Shown: positions 9,566 through 18,167, counted from the stretch's first letter. The stretch is 35,512 bases of DNA from Planctomycetota bacterium (GCA_016872925.1 VGYR01000007.1:1-35512), one strand, 5' to 3'. Numbers and translations are program-made. Notes: a model not told the origin generated them from the sequence alone.

Positions 9566-10936
9566 TCACCGTGCCGGCTCGAGCGCGGCCACGTCCATCC
9601 CCAGCCGCTTGAGCTTCTTGTAGAGCGTGGTGCGGTTGATGCCCAGCGCCCGGGCGGCGACGTCGCGCCGCCAGCCGGACCGTTCGAGCGCGGCCACGAT
9701 CAACTGCCGTTCCGGCTCGGCCATCGCCTGCTTCAACGCCGCGGGAGACCGGCCGGCGGTCGACGAGGCCGGTCCGCCCAGCACGGCCGCCGGCAGGTCG
9801 CCCACCTCCACCAGCGGCCCGCGACCGAGGAACACGCCCCGCTCCACCGCATGCTGGAGTTCGCGGACGTTTCCCGGCCAGGCGTGCCCGAGGAGGGCGT
9901 CGTGGGCCGCCGGCGTGAATCCCTCGACCACGCGGCCCGACCGGGCTGCCGCGGAGCGCAGGAAGTGCGTGGCGAGCACGGGGATGTCGCTCGTCCGCGC
10001 CCGCAAGGGGGGCATCTCGATCGCCACCACGTTGATCCGCCAGAACAGGTCGGCCCGAAAGCGGCCGGCCGCCACCAGGGCGGCGAGATCCTCGTTGGTC
10101 GCGAGGACGACGCGGGCGTCGACGGCGTGCGTCCGGCCGCCGCCGACAGGCTCGAACTGCATGTCCTGGAGCACGCGGAGGAGCTTGACCTGCATCGCGG
10201 GCGAGGCCGTCGCGATCTCGTCCAGGAAGATCGTGCCCCCGTCGGCCTGGAGGAAGCGGCCGTCGCGGTCCGCGGTGGCGCCGGTAAAGGCGCCGGCGAC
10301 GTGCCCGAACAGTTCGCTCTCCAGCAGCGACTCGCTCAGGCTGCCGCAGGCCACCTCGACGAATCGACCGCGCCGACCGCTCAGCCGGTGGATCTCCCTG
10401 GCCAGCAGCGACTTCCCGGTGCCGCTCTCGCCGGTGATCAACAGCGTGGCGGGGGTCGTCGCGACCCGGGAACCGAGCTCGAGGATGCCGGTGATCGAGG
10501 GGTGCGAGCCGAGCAGTGCGGCGGCCGGGGGGCTGGCCGAAGCGTCACGGCCTGCCGCCACGCGGATCGCCCGCTGGATGCCCTCCATCAGGTCGGCATC
10601 GACCGCCGGCAGCGAGGAGGTGGCATCCGCCCACGGCAGCGGCCCGACATCGGCTCCGCGTGGAACGGTCGCCACGGCGGCGGCCCCCGGACTTGCGGCC
10701 CGGACCGACGCCACCACGGCCCGGGCCCCGTCGTCCGCCAGGCAGGCGTCCACGATGCAGGCCGACCAGCCGCCGCGACAGGCGGCCTTGGCGGCCTCGC
10801 TCGTCGAGCCGGCGGCCACCGCATGGTGGCCGAGGCCGCACAGCCACTGCGCGAGCGCCGAGGCCATCCGGCGGTCGTCGTCGACCACGAGCAGCCGAAG
10901 CGAACCCGGGGGCGACGTGGCGGTGGTGGCGGGCAT
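9566..10936 (-). CDS. Sigma-54-dependent NtrC-type response regulator with degenerate receiver
   Basis: The 456-residue protein has a receiver-like domain (about 13-127), an AAA+ domain (about 143-370) and a Fis-type HTH at the end (RDVAARALGINRTTLYKKLKRLGM). The AAA+ part is complete: Walker A GESGTGKS (169-176), GAFTGA (215-220), which contacts sigma-54, Walker B GGTIFLDE (233-240), and the arginine-finger region FRADLFWRI (293-301). It should therefore activate sigma-54 promoters. In the receiver the acidic cluster DDD (19-21) and D63 are present. The usual switch Lys in the KP(F/L) segment seems replaced by Leu in SSLPAV, so phosphorylation control may be lost. The ATG at 10936 is chosen since the receiver starts about 12 residues in. 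No partner kinase lies nearby. The stop lies just after that of the plus-strand gene. Confidence 0.93.
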   Translation of the reverse strand: MPATTATSPPGSLRLLVVDDDRRMASALAQWLCGLGHHAVAAGSTSEAAKAACRGGWSACIVDACLADDGARAVVASVRAASPGAAAVATVPRGADVGPLPWADATSSLPAVDADLMEGIQRAIRVAAGRDASASPPAAALLGSHPSITGILELGSRVATTPATLLITGESGTGKSLLAREIHRLSGRRGRFVEVACGSLSESLLESELFGHVAGAFTGATADRDGRFLQADGGTIFLDEIATASPAMQVKLLRVLQDMQFEPVGGGRTHAVDARVVLATNEDLAALVAAGRFRADLFWRINVVAIEMPPLRARTSDIPVLATHFLRSAAARSGRVVEGFTPAAHDALLGHAWPGNVRELQHAVERGVFLGRGPLVEVGDLPAAVLGGPASSTAGRSPAALKQAMAEPERQLIVAALERSGWRRDVAARALGINRTTLYKKLKRLGMDVAALEPAR

Positions 10937-11110
10937 GGCGACTCCGAGGGAGGCGGGCCGGATGGGAACCCACAGAGTCTTTAGGTTGCGATGTGGCGAC
11001 GGCAAAGTCGCCGCCGGGCGACGGACCCTCGCGACCCGCAGGGTCTCGGCCCTAGAGCCCGGACAACCGGAAGAATCCGACCCGCGGAGCCTCCCCCGGG
11101 GGCGTTCGCC

Positions 11111-11842
11111 TCAGCGGGAGTTGCCGGACGAGGGTTCGTCCTCGTGGTTGACGTCGCCGAGCGCCACGGCGTCGGCGATCCGGTCGGCGGCCGGGCCGAG
11201 GAGAATCTCCCGGTTCTCGAACAGGGCGTCGGGATCCTGGTCGAGCATCCGGATCCGCCGCTTGCGGAACGAGAAGAACGCGATCACCGCCAGCACCACG
11301 CTGGCCGCGGCGATCACCGCCACGGTCAGGCCGCGCTCGGCCGACTGGATCAGGCTCGTGACCCGGTCGCCGAACAGGTAGGCGAGGCCGAAGAAGCCGC
11401 CGATCACGACCGATGCGCAGATGAAGTCGGCGAACAGGAACCAGCGGTACTTTACCCGCAGAATGCCGGCCGTGAGGTAGAAGGGGCTGCGGAGGCCGAC
11501 GAGGAACCGGGCCACGAAGAACGCCTTGATGCCGTGCTTTTTCAGCAGGTCTTCGATCGTCTTCTCGCGCTCGGGCGTGAGGAATCCCGACCACCAGGGG
11601 TGTTCCTTGAGGATCCGGGCGCCGAAGAAGCGGCCGATGGCATACATCAGGCTGTCGCCGAGCAGGGCGCCGAGCATGCACGCGGGCAGCGCGTAGTACC
11701 ACTTCAGCGCCCCCGCCTTGCTGGCCACCCCGGCCGCCACGATCGGCACCTCCTCGGGGATCGGCAGCCCGATGCCGGTCAGGGTGAGGAACAGGATGAT
11801 GCCCAGATAGGAACCCCGCTCCAGCCAGTCGAACATGGGCAT
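11111..11842 (-). CDS. DedA family membrane protein
   Basis: The 243-residue membrane protein of the DedA (SNARE-associated) family carries the family motifs GLPIPEEVPIVAAG (25-38), with membrane-embedded acidic residues, and FFVARFLVGLRSPFYLTAGI in the middle, with the conserved Arg residues. Hydrophobic helices lie near 12-27, 30-65, 132-158 and 168-190. Some DedA proteins flip undecaprenyl phosphate or phosphatidylethanolamine across the membrane; the exact substrate here is unknown. A cytoplasmic tail ends in polar residues. The start is the ATG at 11842 (MPMFDWLERG), six bases upstream of a second in-frame ATG. A lipid-carrier role would fit the UppP enzyme 3 kb away, but that link is inference. 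Confidence 0.9.
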   Translation of the reverse strand: MPMFDWLERGSYLGIILFLTLTGIGLPIPEEVPIVAAGVASKAGALKWYYALPACMLGALLGDSLMYAIGRFFGARILKEHPWWSGFLTPEREKTIEDLLKKHGIKAFFVARFLVGLRSPFYLTAGILRVKYRWFLFADFICASVVIGGFFGLAYLFGDRVTSLIQSAERGLTVAVIAAASVVLAVIAFFSFRKRRIRMLDQDPDALFENREILLGPAADRIADAVALGDVNHEDEPSSGNSR

Positions 11843-11925
11843 GTGGTCAGAGCGGAGAAGGGATGGCCGGAAGCCGCCGCCGGGTGTTGCGGCCGGACGA
11901 AGTGTACCGCGCGACGTGTGGGAGG

Positions 11926-12954
11926 TCAGGGCGCAGCCGGCACTCGAGCAACCGGCTCCAGCCACTCGACGACCAGTCCGGGTTCCTCAGCGAGCGACAC
12001 GGCCGCGGCATCACGGTTGGCGATGGTGACGCGGAGCCCCTCCTCGCCGGCGGCGACGAGGATCGCCCCGATCCCGCTGCCCGGAGGTGCCAGCATCGCC
12101 AAGCCCTCCGGTCCCAGCACGTACAGGGCGGTGGCCAGCGCGTCGGCCTCCGCCGCCGACGGGGCGATCACGGTCGCCGAGATGACGCCCTCGGCCGGGC
12201 GCCCGGTCCGGGGGTCGAGGATGTGCCCGAGCCGGCGCCCGCGATCGACGAAGAACTGCGTGCCCGAGCCGCTGGTGCCCAGCGCCTCGTCCTCGACGGT
12301 GATCGTGGCCAGGCGACGACCGGGCCGCAGCGGGTGCCGGAGGCCGACCCGCCAGCCGCGTCGGCCCGGCACCGCGGGCCCCTGCACGCCCCGGGCCCGC
12401 ACGCTGCTCTGCCCGCCATGGACCAGGGCGCTCGGCGCGCCCCCCGCGGCCACGAGGGCGAGCGCCCGGTCCACCGCGAAGCCCTTGCCGATCGCCCCCG
12501 GATTCAGTTCGACCCCGGGCCGCAGGAACCGCACCCGGCGTCCGGCGGCATCCCACTCCACCTGCCGCATGCCCGCCGACGCGACCGCCGCCTGCAGGTC
12601 CGCGGCGTCGGGCGTTTGCCCCCGCCGGCGCAGGAAGCCCCAGGCCCGTACCAGCGAGCCGGCCGCCATGTCGAAGGCGCCGCCGGTGCGCTGCCAGAGA
12701 TCCCGCGCCTGCTCGAGCAGCGGCCAGACGTCGGCAGACACCTCCACCCAGCCCGCAGCAGCCGCGGCGTTGATCCGCGAGAGTTCGCTGCCGGGCCGAT
12801 AGACGCTGATCCGCTCCTCGATCTCGTCCACGAGGTCGAGGGCCGCCACCGCGATCTCGGTGTCGCCGGGCACCTCACCGGCGTTGAAGGCCACCTCGAA
12901 CCGGCAGGCCATCGCCTCGCGGCCGACGACGAGCGTGTGGAGGTCGTCGCCCAT
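11926..12954 (-). CDS. apbE: FAD:protein FMN transferase (ApbE family)
   Basis: The 342-residue protein transfers FMN from FAD to a Thr or Ser of target flavoproteins. Motifs seen in order are SVYRPGSELSRIN (50-62), FDMAAGSLVRAWGF (94-107), NPGAIGKGFAVDRAL (151-165), GGQSS (180-184), GTSGSGTQFF (226-235), HILDPRTGRP (244-253) and ADALATALYVLG (270-281), with the metal-binding D271 and T275. There is no signal peptide or lipobox, whereas many ApbE proteins are exported, so this one is probably cytoplasmic unless the start is wrong. A flavinylation target is not evident nearby. It lies 11 bases downstream of the KAP-like ATPase gene and 83 bases upstream of dedA, consistent with one leftward operon. 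Confidence 0.92.
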   Translation of the reverse strand: MGDDLHTLVVGREAMACRFEVAFNAGEVPGDTEIAVAALDLVDEIEERISVYRPGSELSRINAAAAAGWVEVSADVWPLLEQARDLWQRTGGAFDMAAGSLVRAWGFLRRRGQTPDAADLQAAVASAGMRQVEWDAAGRRVRFLRPGVELNPGAIGKGFAVDRALALVAAGGAPSALVHGGQSSVRARGVQGPAVPGRRGWRVGLRHPLRPGRRLATITVEDEALGTSGSGTQFFVDRGRRLGHILDPRTGRPAEGVISATVIAPSAAEADALATALYVLGPEGLAMLAPPGSGIGAILVAAGEEGLRVTIANRDAAAVSLAEEPGLVVEWLEPVARVPAAP

Positions 12955-12965
12955 GCTCGCGGCTC

Positions 12966-14429
12966 CTACCGCGGGGCCAGGCCCCGGTCGAATGCGTCCT
13001 GATCGCGGCGGAAGAGGGCCAGTTCGGTCTCGAACCGCTCGGGTGAGATGGCGTACACCGGCCGTTCGTCGGTGTGCGAGTGGCAGTGCGCCACGAGCAG
13101 GCGATAGAGAAACTTGAACAGCTGCCGCGGCACCCGCAGCGACCGCAGTCCGTCGATCAGCCGGCGCTGGTCGATCGCCGGGTCAAAGAGCTGGGCGAGC
13201 GTCGCGGGGGGGGAGCCCACGCTCGCCGCCTTCACCCGGGTGGAGGCGATGTCGTAGAGCGTCTCCCCCGTCCACTCCAGCGACGGCACCAGGTTCTGCT
13301 TGTCGAGCCGGGCCCGCTGGTGGAAGGACTCGGTCTCCCGCTCGATGAAGGCGTAGAGCTCCTTGGGCAGGAGCAGCTTCAGGCCCAGCCCCGGCACCTT
13401 GAGGAACTTGTTGTCGAGCATCGGCCAGATCACCTGCCGCATCCGCTCGGCCGAGCCGTTGATCAGGTCGGGCTCGTCGAGCCGGTCGACGATCACCACC
13501 CAGCCGGTCCAGCCCAGGGCGGCGAGCACTCCCTGCAGCTTCGCGACGAGCTCGTAGCGGTCATCGCTGCGGGGCAGGGCCGGCAGGGGCTGCCCGGCCA
13601 GATCGACCTCGGGCATCGACGCCAGCGCCCGGGCCAGCTGGCCGGACGACCGGTTGCCGCTCCGCATGCTGCCGCAGATCCGCCACGCCCGCCACACGCT
13701 GCGCAGCCACCGCCAGGCGAAGGGCACCCAGCCCGCCACGAGGGCGGCCCACGGCCACCACTGCCCCAGCCAGGAGACGTCGCCCCGCGTGGCGCCGACG
13801 ACGGCGCCGGCCACGAAGGCCAGCGTGCTGGCGGCGGCCGCGAGCCGCGGCCAGTTCCCCAGCCAGGTCCGGTAGCCCACCCGCCGCCGCAGCCGGGACC
13901 AGCGGGTCGGAAACGACTCGGCCGTCGACTGGTCGTAGCAGGCGGCCAGCAGCGCGAGGTCGCGAGCCTGGGGGCGCGTCAGCCGCGGCAGCTTGTCGCC
14001 GTCCGCGACGAGCCGCGTCACGAGTTGCGTCACGGACAGCGTGAGGATCGCGTCCATGTGATCCCAGAGCTTCCACTGCCCGAGGGTCTTCTCGACCGGT
14101 CGGCCACGGCCGACCCGGCTCACGAACCGGTCGAGAAAGGGATTGAAGTCGTCGTACAGCACGACGAACGTTCGGGCGTCGGGATGGGCCTCGTTGTGCC
14201 GCTCGAACTGCCTGACCATCTGCAGCTTGAGGGCCGTCTTCCCCGACCCCTTCTCGCCGAACACGATCGCCGTGCTCGGATCGGACGGGTCGCCGTACAC
14301 CTTGTCCCAAGCCGGATGGAACGTCGTCTCGAGGCAGGTGCGCTTGAAGACGGTGTCGTTCTGGGCATCCTCCTCGGCAAACGGGTTGCCGGCGATCCCG
14401 TGATGCTCGAGGAACTCGTGGACCTTCAT
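12966..14429 (-). CDS. KAP-like P-loop ATPase with internal membrane hairpin
   Basis: The 487-residue P-loop ATPase has Walker A GEKGSGKT (58-65) and Walker B VVIVDRLDEP (311-320). Two hydrophobic segments (about 195-213 and 222-241) sit between the Walker motifs. An ATPase core interrupted by a membrane hairpin is the hallmark of KAP NTPases, which organise membrane complexes and sometimes act in phage defence. The N-terminus EFLEHHGIAGNPFAEEDA resembles ATPases that begin with a short NPF motif. No export signal is present. The ATG at 14429 fits the start of conserved sequence, and the upstream gene ends 36 bases before. It is probably part of a leftward operon with apbE; the specific role is unknown. 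Confidence 0.75.
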   Translation of the reverse strand: MKVHEFLEHHGIAGNPFAEEDAQNDTVFKRTCLETTFHPAWDKVYGDPSDPSTAIVFGEKGSGKTALKLQMVRQFERHNEAHPDARTFVVLYDDFNPFLDRFVSRVGRGRPVEKTLGQWKLWDHMDAILTLSVTQLVTRLVADGDKLPRLTRPQARDLALLAACYDQSTAESFPTRWSRLRRRVGYRTWLGNWPRLAAAASTLAFVAGAVVGATRGDVSWLGQWWPWAALVAGWVPFAWRWLRSVWRAWRICGSMRSGNRSSGQLARALASMPEVDLAGQPLPALPRSDDRYELVAKLQGVLAALGWTGWVVIVDRLDEPDLINGSAERMRQVIWPMLDNKFLKVPGLGLKLLLPKELYAFIERETESFHQRARLDKQNLVPSLEWTGETLYDIASTRVKAASVGSPPATLAQLFDPAIDQRRLIDGLRSLRVPRQLFKFLYRLLVAHCHSHTDERPVYAISPERFETELALFRRDQDAFDRGLAPR

Positions 14430-14465
14430 CGTGCGGTTCGGCTCCGAGACGGGGCGTCCGGGACG

Positions 14466-15122
14466 TCAGTTCGACGCCGGCACCATGCCCTCCACCATCT
14501 TCCGGAAGCCGGCGGCGTGCTTCTCCACGGTGGCGGCCGGGCCGTAGAACTTGAGGAAGTAGTTGCCGTCCGCCCCCTCGACGATCGCCGCGAGCATGCG
14601 GTAGCCGGGGCGGTCGACCGTCTGGCCGCCGGCGAACGGGCCGCCCGGGGAGTCCTTGTAGGTTCCGGCCACGTCGACGAGCGTCACGTTCCGGCCGGCC
14701 ACCTGAAACGTCTTCGTGGCCGCCTTGTCCTTCGTGCTGGAACCGTCGGGCTGGGCGAACTGGCCGTACCACCGTTCGATGTTGGCCTCGACCGAACCGC
14801 CGGCGCCCATCACCGTCATCCGGCCCGGGGCGAGCGGGCGGCCATCGGGACCGTCGCCTTCCGAGGGAATGGCGAACTCCGTCTCGATGATGCCCGACTT
14901 CGGCTGCACGCGCCGCCAACCAGCCGGGGCTTCGAGCAACACCGCGCCCGACGCGATCGCGAACACCGTCGCCTCCTCGGTTGCCGCGGGCTGGCCATGC
15001 GCGACCAAGACCCCGCCGCAGGCTGCCAACGCCAGGGCGAAGCTCGGAACGCGACGCCTCACCGCGGCGAGCCCCGGAGACCGTCCTGCCTGGTGCCGAT
15101 CCGTGGTGCGGTGGAACGTCAT
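14466..15122 (-). CDS. Secreted hypothetical protein
   Basis: The 218-residue product has a long n-region followed by a hydrophobic segment and likely cleavage near 44 (SFALALAACGGVLVAHG). The mature part, about 175 residues, has a mixed alpha/beta pattern with LEAPAGWRRVQPKSGIIETEFAIP near its start, a repeated Gly-rich strand and a C-terminal helix KHAAGFRKMVEGM. The opening (a phrase like APAGW plus a stress on fitting a membrane or gas of change) resembles small secreted proteins of planctomycetes, but I do not recognise a domain. GGAG about six bases before the ATG at 15122 supports the start. It heads the leftward block with the KAP-like ATPase, apbE and dedA. Confidence 0.7.
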   Translation of the reverse strand: MTFHRTTDRHQAGRSPGLAAVRRRVPSFALALAACGGVLVAHGQPAATEEATVFAIASGAVLLEAPAGWRRVQPKSGIIETEFAIPSEGDGPDGRPLAPGRMTVMGAGGSVEANIERWYGQFAQPDGSSTKDKAATKTFQVAGRNVTLVDVAGTYKDSPGGPFAGGQTVDRPGYRMLAAIVEGADGNYFLKFYGPAATVEKHAAGFRKMVEGMVPASN

Positions 15123-15382
15123 GAGATCCTCCGGGGGGATTCGGGCAAGCCAGTGAACCGCACGATCGGCCCGCACAATCGCGTGGTTTGGCGGTCGGCG
15201 AGAGGGTAGCACACCGGCCCCCGCCCCGCTCGCAGGGCCTCCCGGCCGGCCGGTGCCGCGGGCGAGCCTCCCTCCTTGTGGGAGCCCCACGGGCATCGTA
15301 ACCTCTATCTGAAATGTAACGTTCCTCGCGCCGGCGGCGATCGACCGAACCCCTCGATCCTGCGGCTGGAGAATCCCCAAGC

Positions 15383-15955
15383 ATGACCCCGCGCGGTCCA
15401 TCCGAAAACCATTCCGCAGCGGGCGAGGAAGACCGCGGTCCGATCGAGATCGCGCTCGTCGGCGATCTGACCGACAACGAGGGGGAACTCACCGATCGCC
15501 TGCTCGGGATCGAGCCGGGCGGGGAGTGCTCGATCTACTTCGATTCGCCGGGGGGCAGTCCCTACTGCGCGATGTCGCTCGTCAGCCTGCTGCGGCTGCG
15601 CGACATCCGGGCCACGGCGATCGTCACCGGTGAGTGCTCCTCGGCGGCCCTCTGGCCATTCGCGGCCTGCGGACGGCGGCTGGTGACTCCGTACAGCGTG
15701 TTCCTGTTCCACACCATGAAGTGGCAGAGCGAGGAGCACATCGGCATCAAGGAAGCGGCCGAGTGGTCGCGGCACTTCGCCGACCTCGAGCGGGAGATGG
15801 ACGTGCTGCTCTGCGACCTCTTCGGGCGCTCGTCCGAACTGATCAGCGAGTGGATCCGCACGCACCGCTACGTGACGGGCAAGGAGATGGCCAAGGCCGG
15901 GCTCGCCGAGCTCGTCCCGCTGGAGCCGCTTTCCTGCCTCGCAGTCCGGGCCTGA
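15383..15955 (+). CDS. ClpP-like serine protease homologue
   Basis: The 190-residue protein has the ClpP/crotonase fold. It contains FDSPGGSPYCAM (53-64), matching the oxyanion-hole region of ClpP, then GECSSAA (83-89), where S87 fits the nucleophile, and VFLFHTMKW (106-114), where H110 fits the catalytic His. In ClpP a catalytic Asp follows in a DR(F/D)LS segment. Here the aligned segment is THRYVTGKEMAKAGLAEL (160-177), with His in place of Asp. Activity therefore either uses another residue or is absent. ClpP proteins are usually about 195-205 residues, so the length is near normal. There is no signal peptide, so it is cytoplasmic. GGAG about 10 bases upstream supports the ATG. No ClpX or ClpA gene is adjacent. 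Confidence 0.8.
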   Translation: MTPRGPSENHSAAGEEDRGPIEIALVGDLTDNEGELTDRLLGIEPGGECSIYFDSPGGSPYCAMSLVSLLRLRDIRATAIVTGECSSAALWPFAACGRRLVTPYSVFLFHTMKWQSEEHIGIKEAAEWSRHFADLEREMDVLLCDLFGRSSELISEWIRTHRYVTGKEMAKAGLAELVPLEPLSCLAVRA

Positions 15956-15975
15956 AGTCCCCCGGCCGCTCTCCA

Positions 15976-16023
15976 TCACGTCCGGGATCGGTCGCGTCCG
16001 GGATCGGTCACGTCCCGGATCGT
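15976..16023. repeat. Three 16-bp tandem repeats
   Basis: Units TCACGTCCGGGATCGG, TCGCGTCCGGGATCGG and TCACGTCCCGGATCGT begin at 15976, 15992 and 16008, so the array has an exact 16-base period with a few changes. It starts 21 bases after the ClpP-like gene. It matches in unit length and number, but not in sequence, the array at 6592-6639. It cannot be a CRISPR array because there are no spacers. Confidence 0.85.
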
Positions 16024-16140
16024 TGCATCGCCGGCTCAGGGCCGGCAAAAGTCTCGTCGCCGGGGCGAGGATACGCCCAAGGCTCCTCGAGCGTTCGCCG
16101 ACCCGCGCCTGCCAATCCTGTTCGGTATGGGATGTGCGCC

Positions 16141-16256
16141 CGATTGGGGCTTCCGGTGCGGGGGTCCGGGGGGGGTGCGCCGCGGGTTGGAAACCCGCGC
16201 TACTCTCAGGCATGGTTTGAGAACCCGCGCTCCGAGGGGCAGGAACTCAGCCGCGG
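16141..16256 (+). repeat. Dispersed palindromic repeat, copy B
   Basis: This is a close copy, in the same orientation, of 6291-6405, sharing CGATTGGGGCTTCCG, GTGCGCCGCGGGTTGGAAAC and the segment GAACCCGCGCTCCGA. The first palindrome is intact. The second is weakened by changes (TGGTTTGAGAACCCG). Its right end overlaps the last few codons of the cytochrome gene, which therefore ends inside or at the edge of the repeat. Confidence 0.8.
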
Positions 16257-17200
16257 TAGTCGCGGTGGCAGGTGTCGCAGGATGTCTTGAGCAGGCTGGA
16301 GGCGGCTCGGGCCGCCTCTGCGTCGTGCTTCTCGCAGGCGTCCCGCAGCTTCAGGGCCGCATCCCGCATCCGCTCGCTGCAGCCGCGGTAGGTGTCGTCG
16401 TCGTGGTCCTCGAACTCCGGCATCCGGATCACCTCCGCGATCACGGCCACGATCTCCGCTTCGTGAAGCACGCGGCCGCCGTCGGCGAACTCGGCCCCGG
16501 AGGCGACGCCCGCGAGGATCGCGGCCTCCGCCGCCTCCAGCCGCTTCATCAGGGCCGATCGGGTGGCCACGTCGCTCCACCGGAACGCCCCGTCGCGGCC
16601 TGGTTGCCTGCGCGGCCCCTCTCCCGCGAGCAGCGACTCCAGATCGACGACGCCGAGCCGTGCCTCGGCCAGCGACTGGTCGGTGCCGACCTTGCAGGTG
16701 AAGCCGATCTGGGCGAACAGGTCGCGGGCCGTCGCCGCATCGTGCTTCCAGCGGATGTCCTGCTCGTGCTCCGCGATCACCGCGAAGGCCAGGGCGAGGC
16801 TGCTAAACGCCTCCCGCGCCCGGTCGTATCCCCCGCCCTTGAAGTCGGTCGGGCGGCTCGTCGCCGCGGCAGCCACGCTCTTCAAGCCCTCGATCTCGTC
16901 CGTCAGGGTGCCCTCCGAGATCAGCGTCGACCACCTGACACCGGCGCCAGTTTGGAAGCCGGTGTCCGCGGCTGCAGCGCCGGGTTTCGACGTCGGTGCG
17001 GAGCCCCGCGCGCCGAAGTCGGGCCGGCTGCCCTGAAGCGCCGTGAACGCATCGGCAAAGAACACCTCCTCCGCCTTGCCTTCGCACTCGGAGGCGGACG
17101 GGGCGGCCTGACGCCGTGCTTGCCGCGGCCGTTCGGCGCCGCGGGATTCCGCAGCCCACCCCAGAAATGCCGCGATGACGAGGGAGCGGAAGACTCTCAC
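16247..17200 (-). CDS. Cytochrome-c-prime-like protein with one C-terminal haem site
   Basis: The 317-residue protein has a signal peptide (MRVFRSLVIAAFLGWAAESRGA when started at the GTG at 17200). It is Ala- and Glu-rich and helical throughout, ending in SCDTCHRDYRG. The CxxCH (C308, C311, H312) at the extreme C-terminus is where cytochromes c-prime and c556 attach haem c. A cytochrome c-prime domain (about 130 residues) fits the last part; the N-terminal half is extra. The protein should act in the periplasm in electron or gas binding. The start is uncertain: a further in-frame ATG at 17254 would precede the same signal peptide by 18 codons. The stop codon lies at the edge of dispersed repeat B. 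Confidence 0.7.
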   Translation of the reverse strand: MRVFRSLVIAAFLGWAAESRGAERPRQARRQAAPSASECEGKAEEVFFADAFTALQGSRPDFGARGSAPTSKPGAAAADTGFQTGAGVRWSTLISEGTLTDEIEGLKSVAAAATSRPTDFKGGGYDRAREAFSSLALAFAVIAEHEQDIRWKHDAATARDLFAQIGFTCKVGTDQSLAEARLGVVDLESLLAGEGPRRQPGRDGAFRWSDVATRSALMKRLEAAEAAILAGVASGAEFADGGRVLHEAEIVAVIAEVIRMPEFEDHDDDTYRGCSERMRDAALKLRDACEKHDAEAARAASSLLKTSCDTCHRDYRG

Positions 17201-17462
17201 GGAACCGGGCGAAGTCCACCCCGTTCCCCCGGAATACCCGGTTTCACCCCGCATGACGTCGCTTCCGGCAGTGCCCACGTGAGTCCGGCAGCATAGCACT
17301 GGATCGTCACGGCCCGCCCGCGGGGTTCGCCTTGACCCGCGGCGCAGGGAACGTCACCTTCCCCGCCTGCCGCGGCTCGCGGGGTGGAGCGACCGCCCCC
17401 TGCGGCCGGGTTTTCGGTCTCGATCGACTCGTCCGCCTTCGACTCTCGAGGAGTTCCGCAGC

Positions 17463-18077
17463 ATGCGACGCGTTGCAACCACCGGCGACCTTCGTCCTCG
17501 CAGGCCTTGCTTCTGGCGAATCGCCGCCGGCTGCCTGGCGACGGTCGTCGCCGGCGGGTGTTCGTCGACGTCCGCTGGTTCGGCCGGGACGGAGCCGGCC
17601 AAGGCGGCGGTCGTGACCTTCCTCGACGCGATGAAACGCGGCGACGAAGCGGGGGCTCGCGCCATGCTCACCCGCGTGGCCCGGGCCAAGACCGAGGAGG
17701 TCGGGATCTCGGTCGCCCCGCCCGTGACCGATACCGCCACCTACACGGTCCGCGAGTGCGAGATGGTCAGCGATTCCAACGACCTCGCGCACGTGGCCAC
17801 GATCTGGAGCGACGTCGACGACTCGGGGAACCGCACGACCGAAAACATCGTGTGGGCGGTTCGCCTCGACCCCGAAGGCTGGCGGGTGGTGGGCATGGCG
17901 ATGCGCATCTTCGAGGATCTGCCCCCGCTGCTCCTGAACTTCGAGGATCCCGACGACATGATCGCCAAGCAGGAAATGGTCGCCGCGGAACTCACCCGAC
18001 GGGCCCAGCAGGCTTCCGGGCAGCCGGCGACTCGAACGGCCCGAGGGCCGACGGCCGGCCCGGCACCGGTGAAGTAG
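17463..18077 (+). CDS. Lipoprotein with NTF2-like appearance
   Basis: The 204-residue protein has a basic N-terminus, a hydrophobic stretch and a lipobox ending VVAGGC (C33), so it is a predicted lipoprotein. The segment AKAAVVTFLDAMKRGDEAGARAMLT (46-70) followed by beta-type strands ending in WRVVGMAMRI is typical of NTF2/SnoaL-like or DUF4878-type folds, which bind small ligands or act as accessory domains. A Pro/Ala-rich tail follows. The specific function is unknown. GAGGAG lies about nine bases upstream of the ATG. It diverges from the cytochrome gene with a 262-base gap. Confidence 0.75.
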   Translation: MRRVATTGDLRPRRPCFWRIAAGCLATVVAGGCSSTSAGSAGTEPAKAAVVTFLDAMKRGDEAGARAMLTRVARAKTEEVGISVAPPVTDTATYTVRECEMVSDSNDLAHVATIWSDVDDSGNRTTENIVWAVRLDPEGWRVVGMAMRIFEDLPPLLLNFEDPDDMIAKQEMVAAELTRRAQQASGQPATRTARGPTAGPAPVK

Positions 18078-18167
18078 GGTCTTCCCCGCCCGGCCCGAGG
18101 CGGCAGGCCCGCCTCGGAGCCGCAAACTCGACGAAACCCCGTTTTTTTCGCCAAAGCCCCCAGTTTC

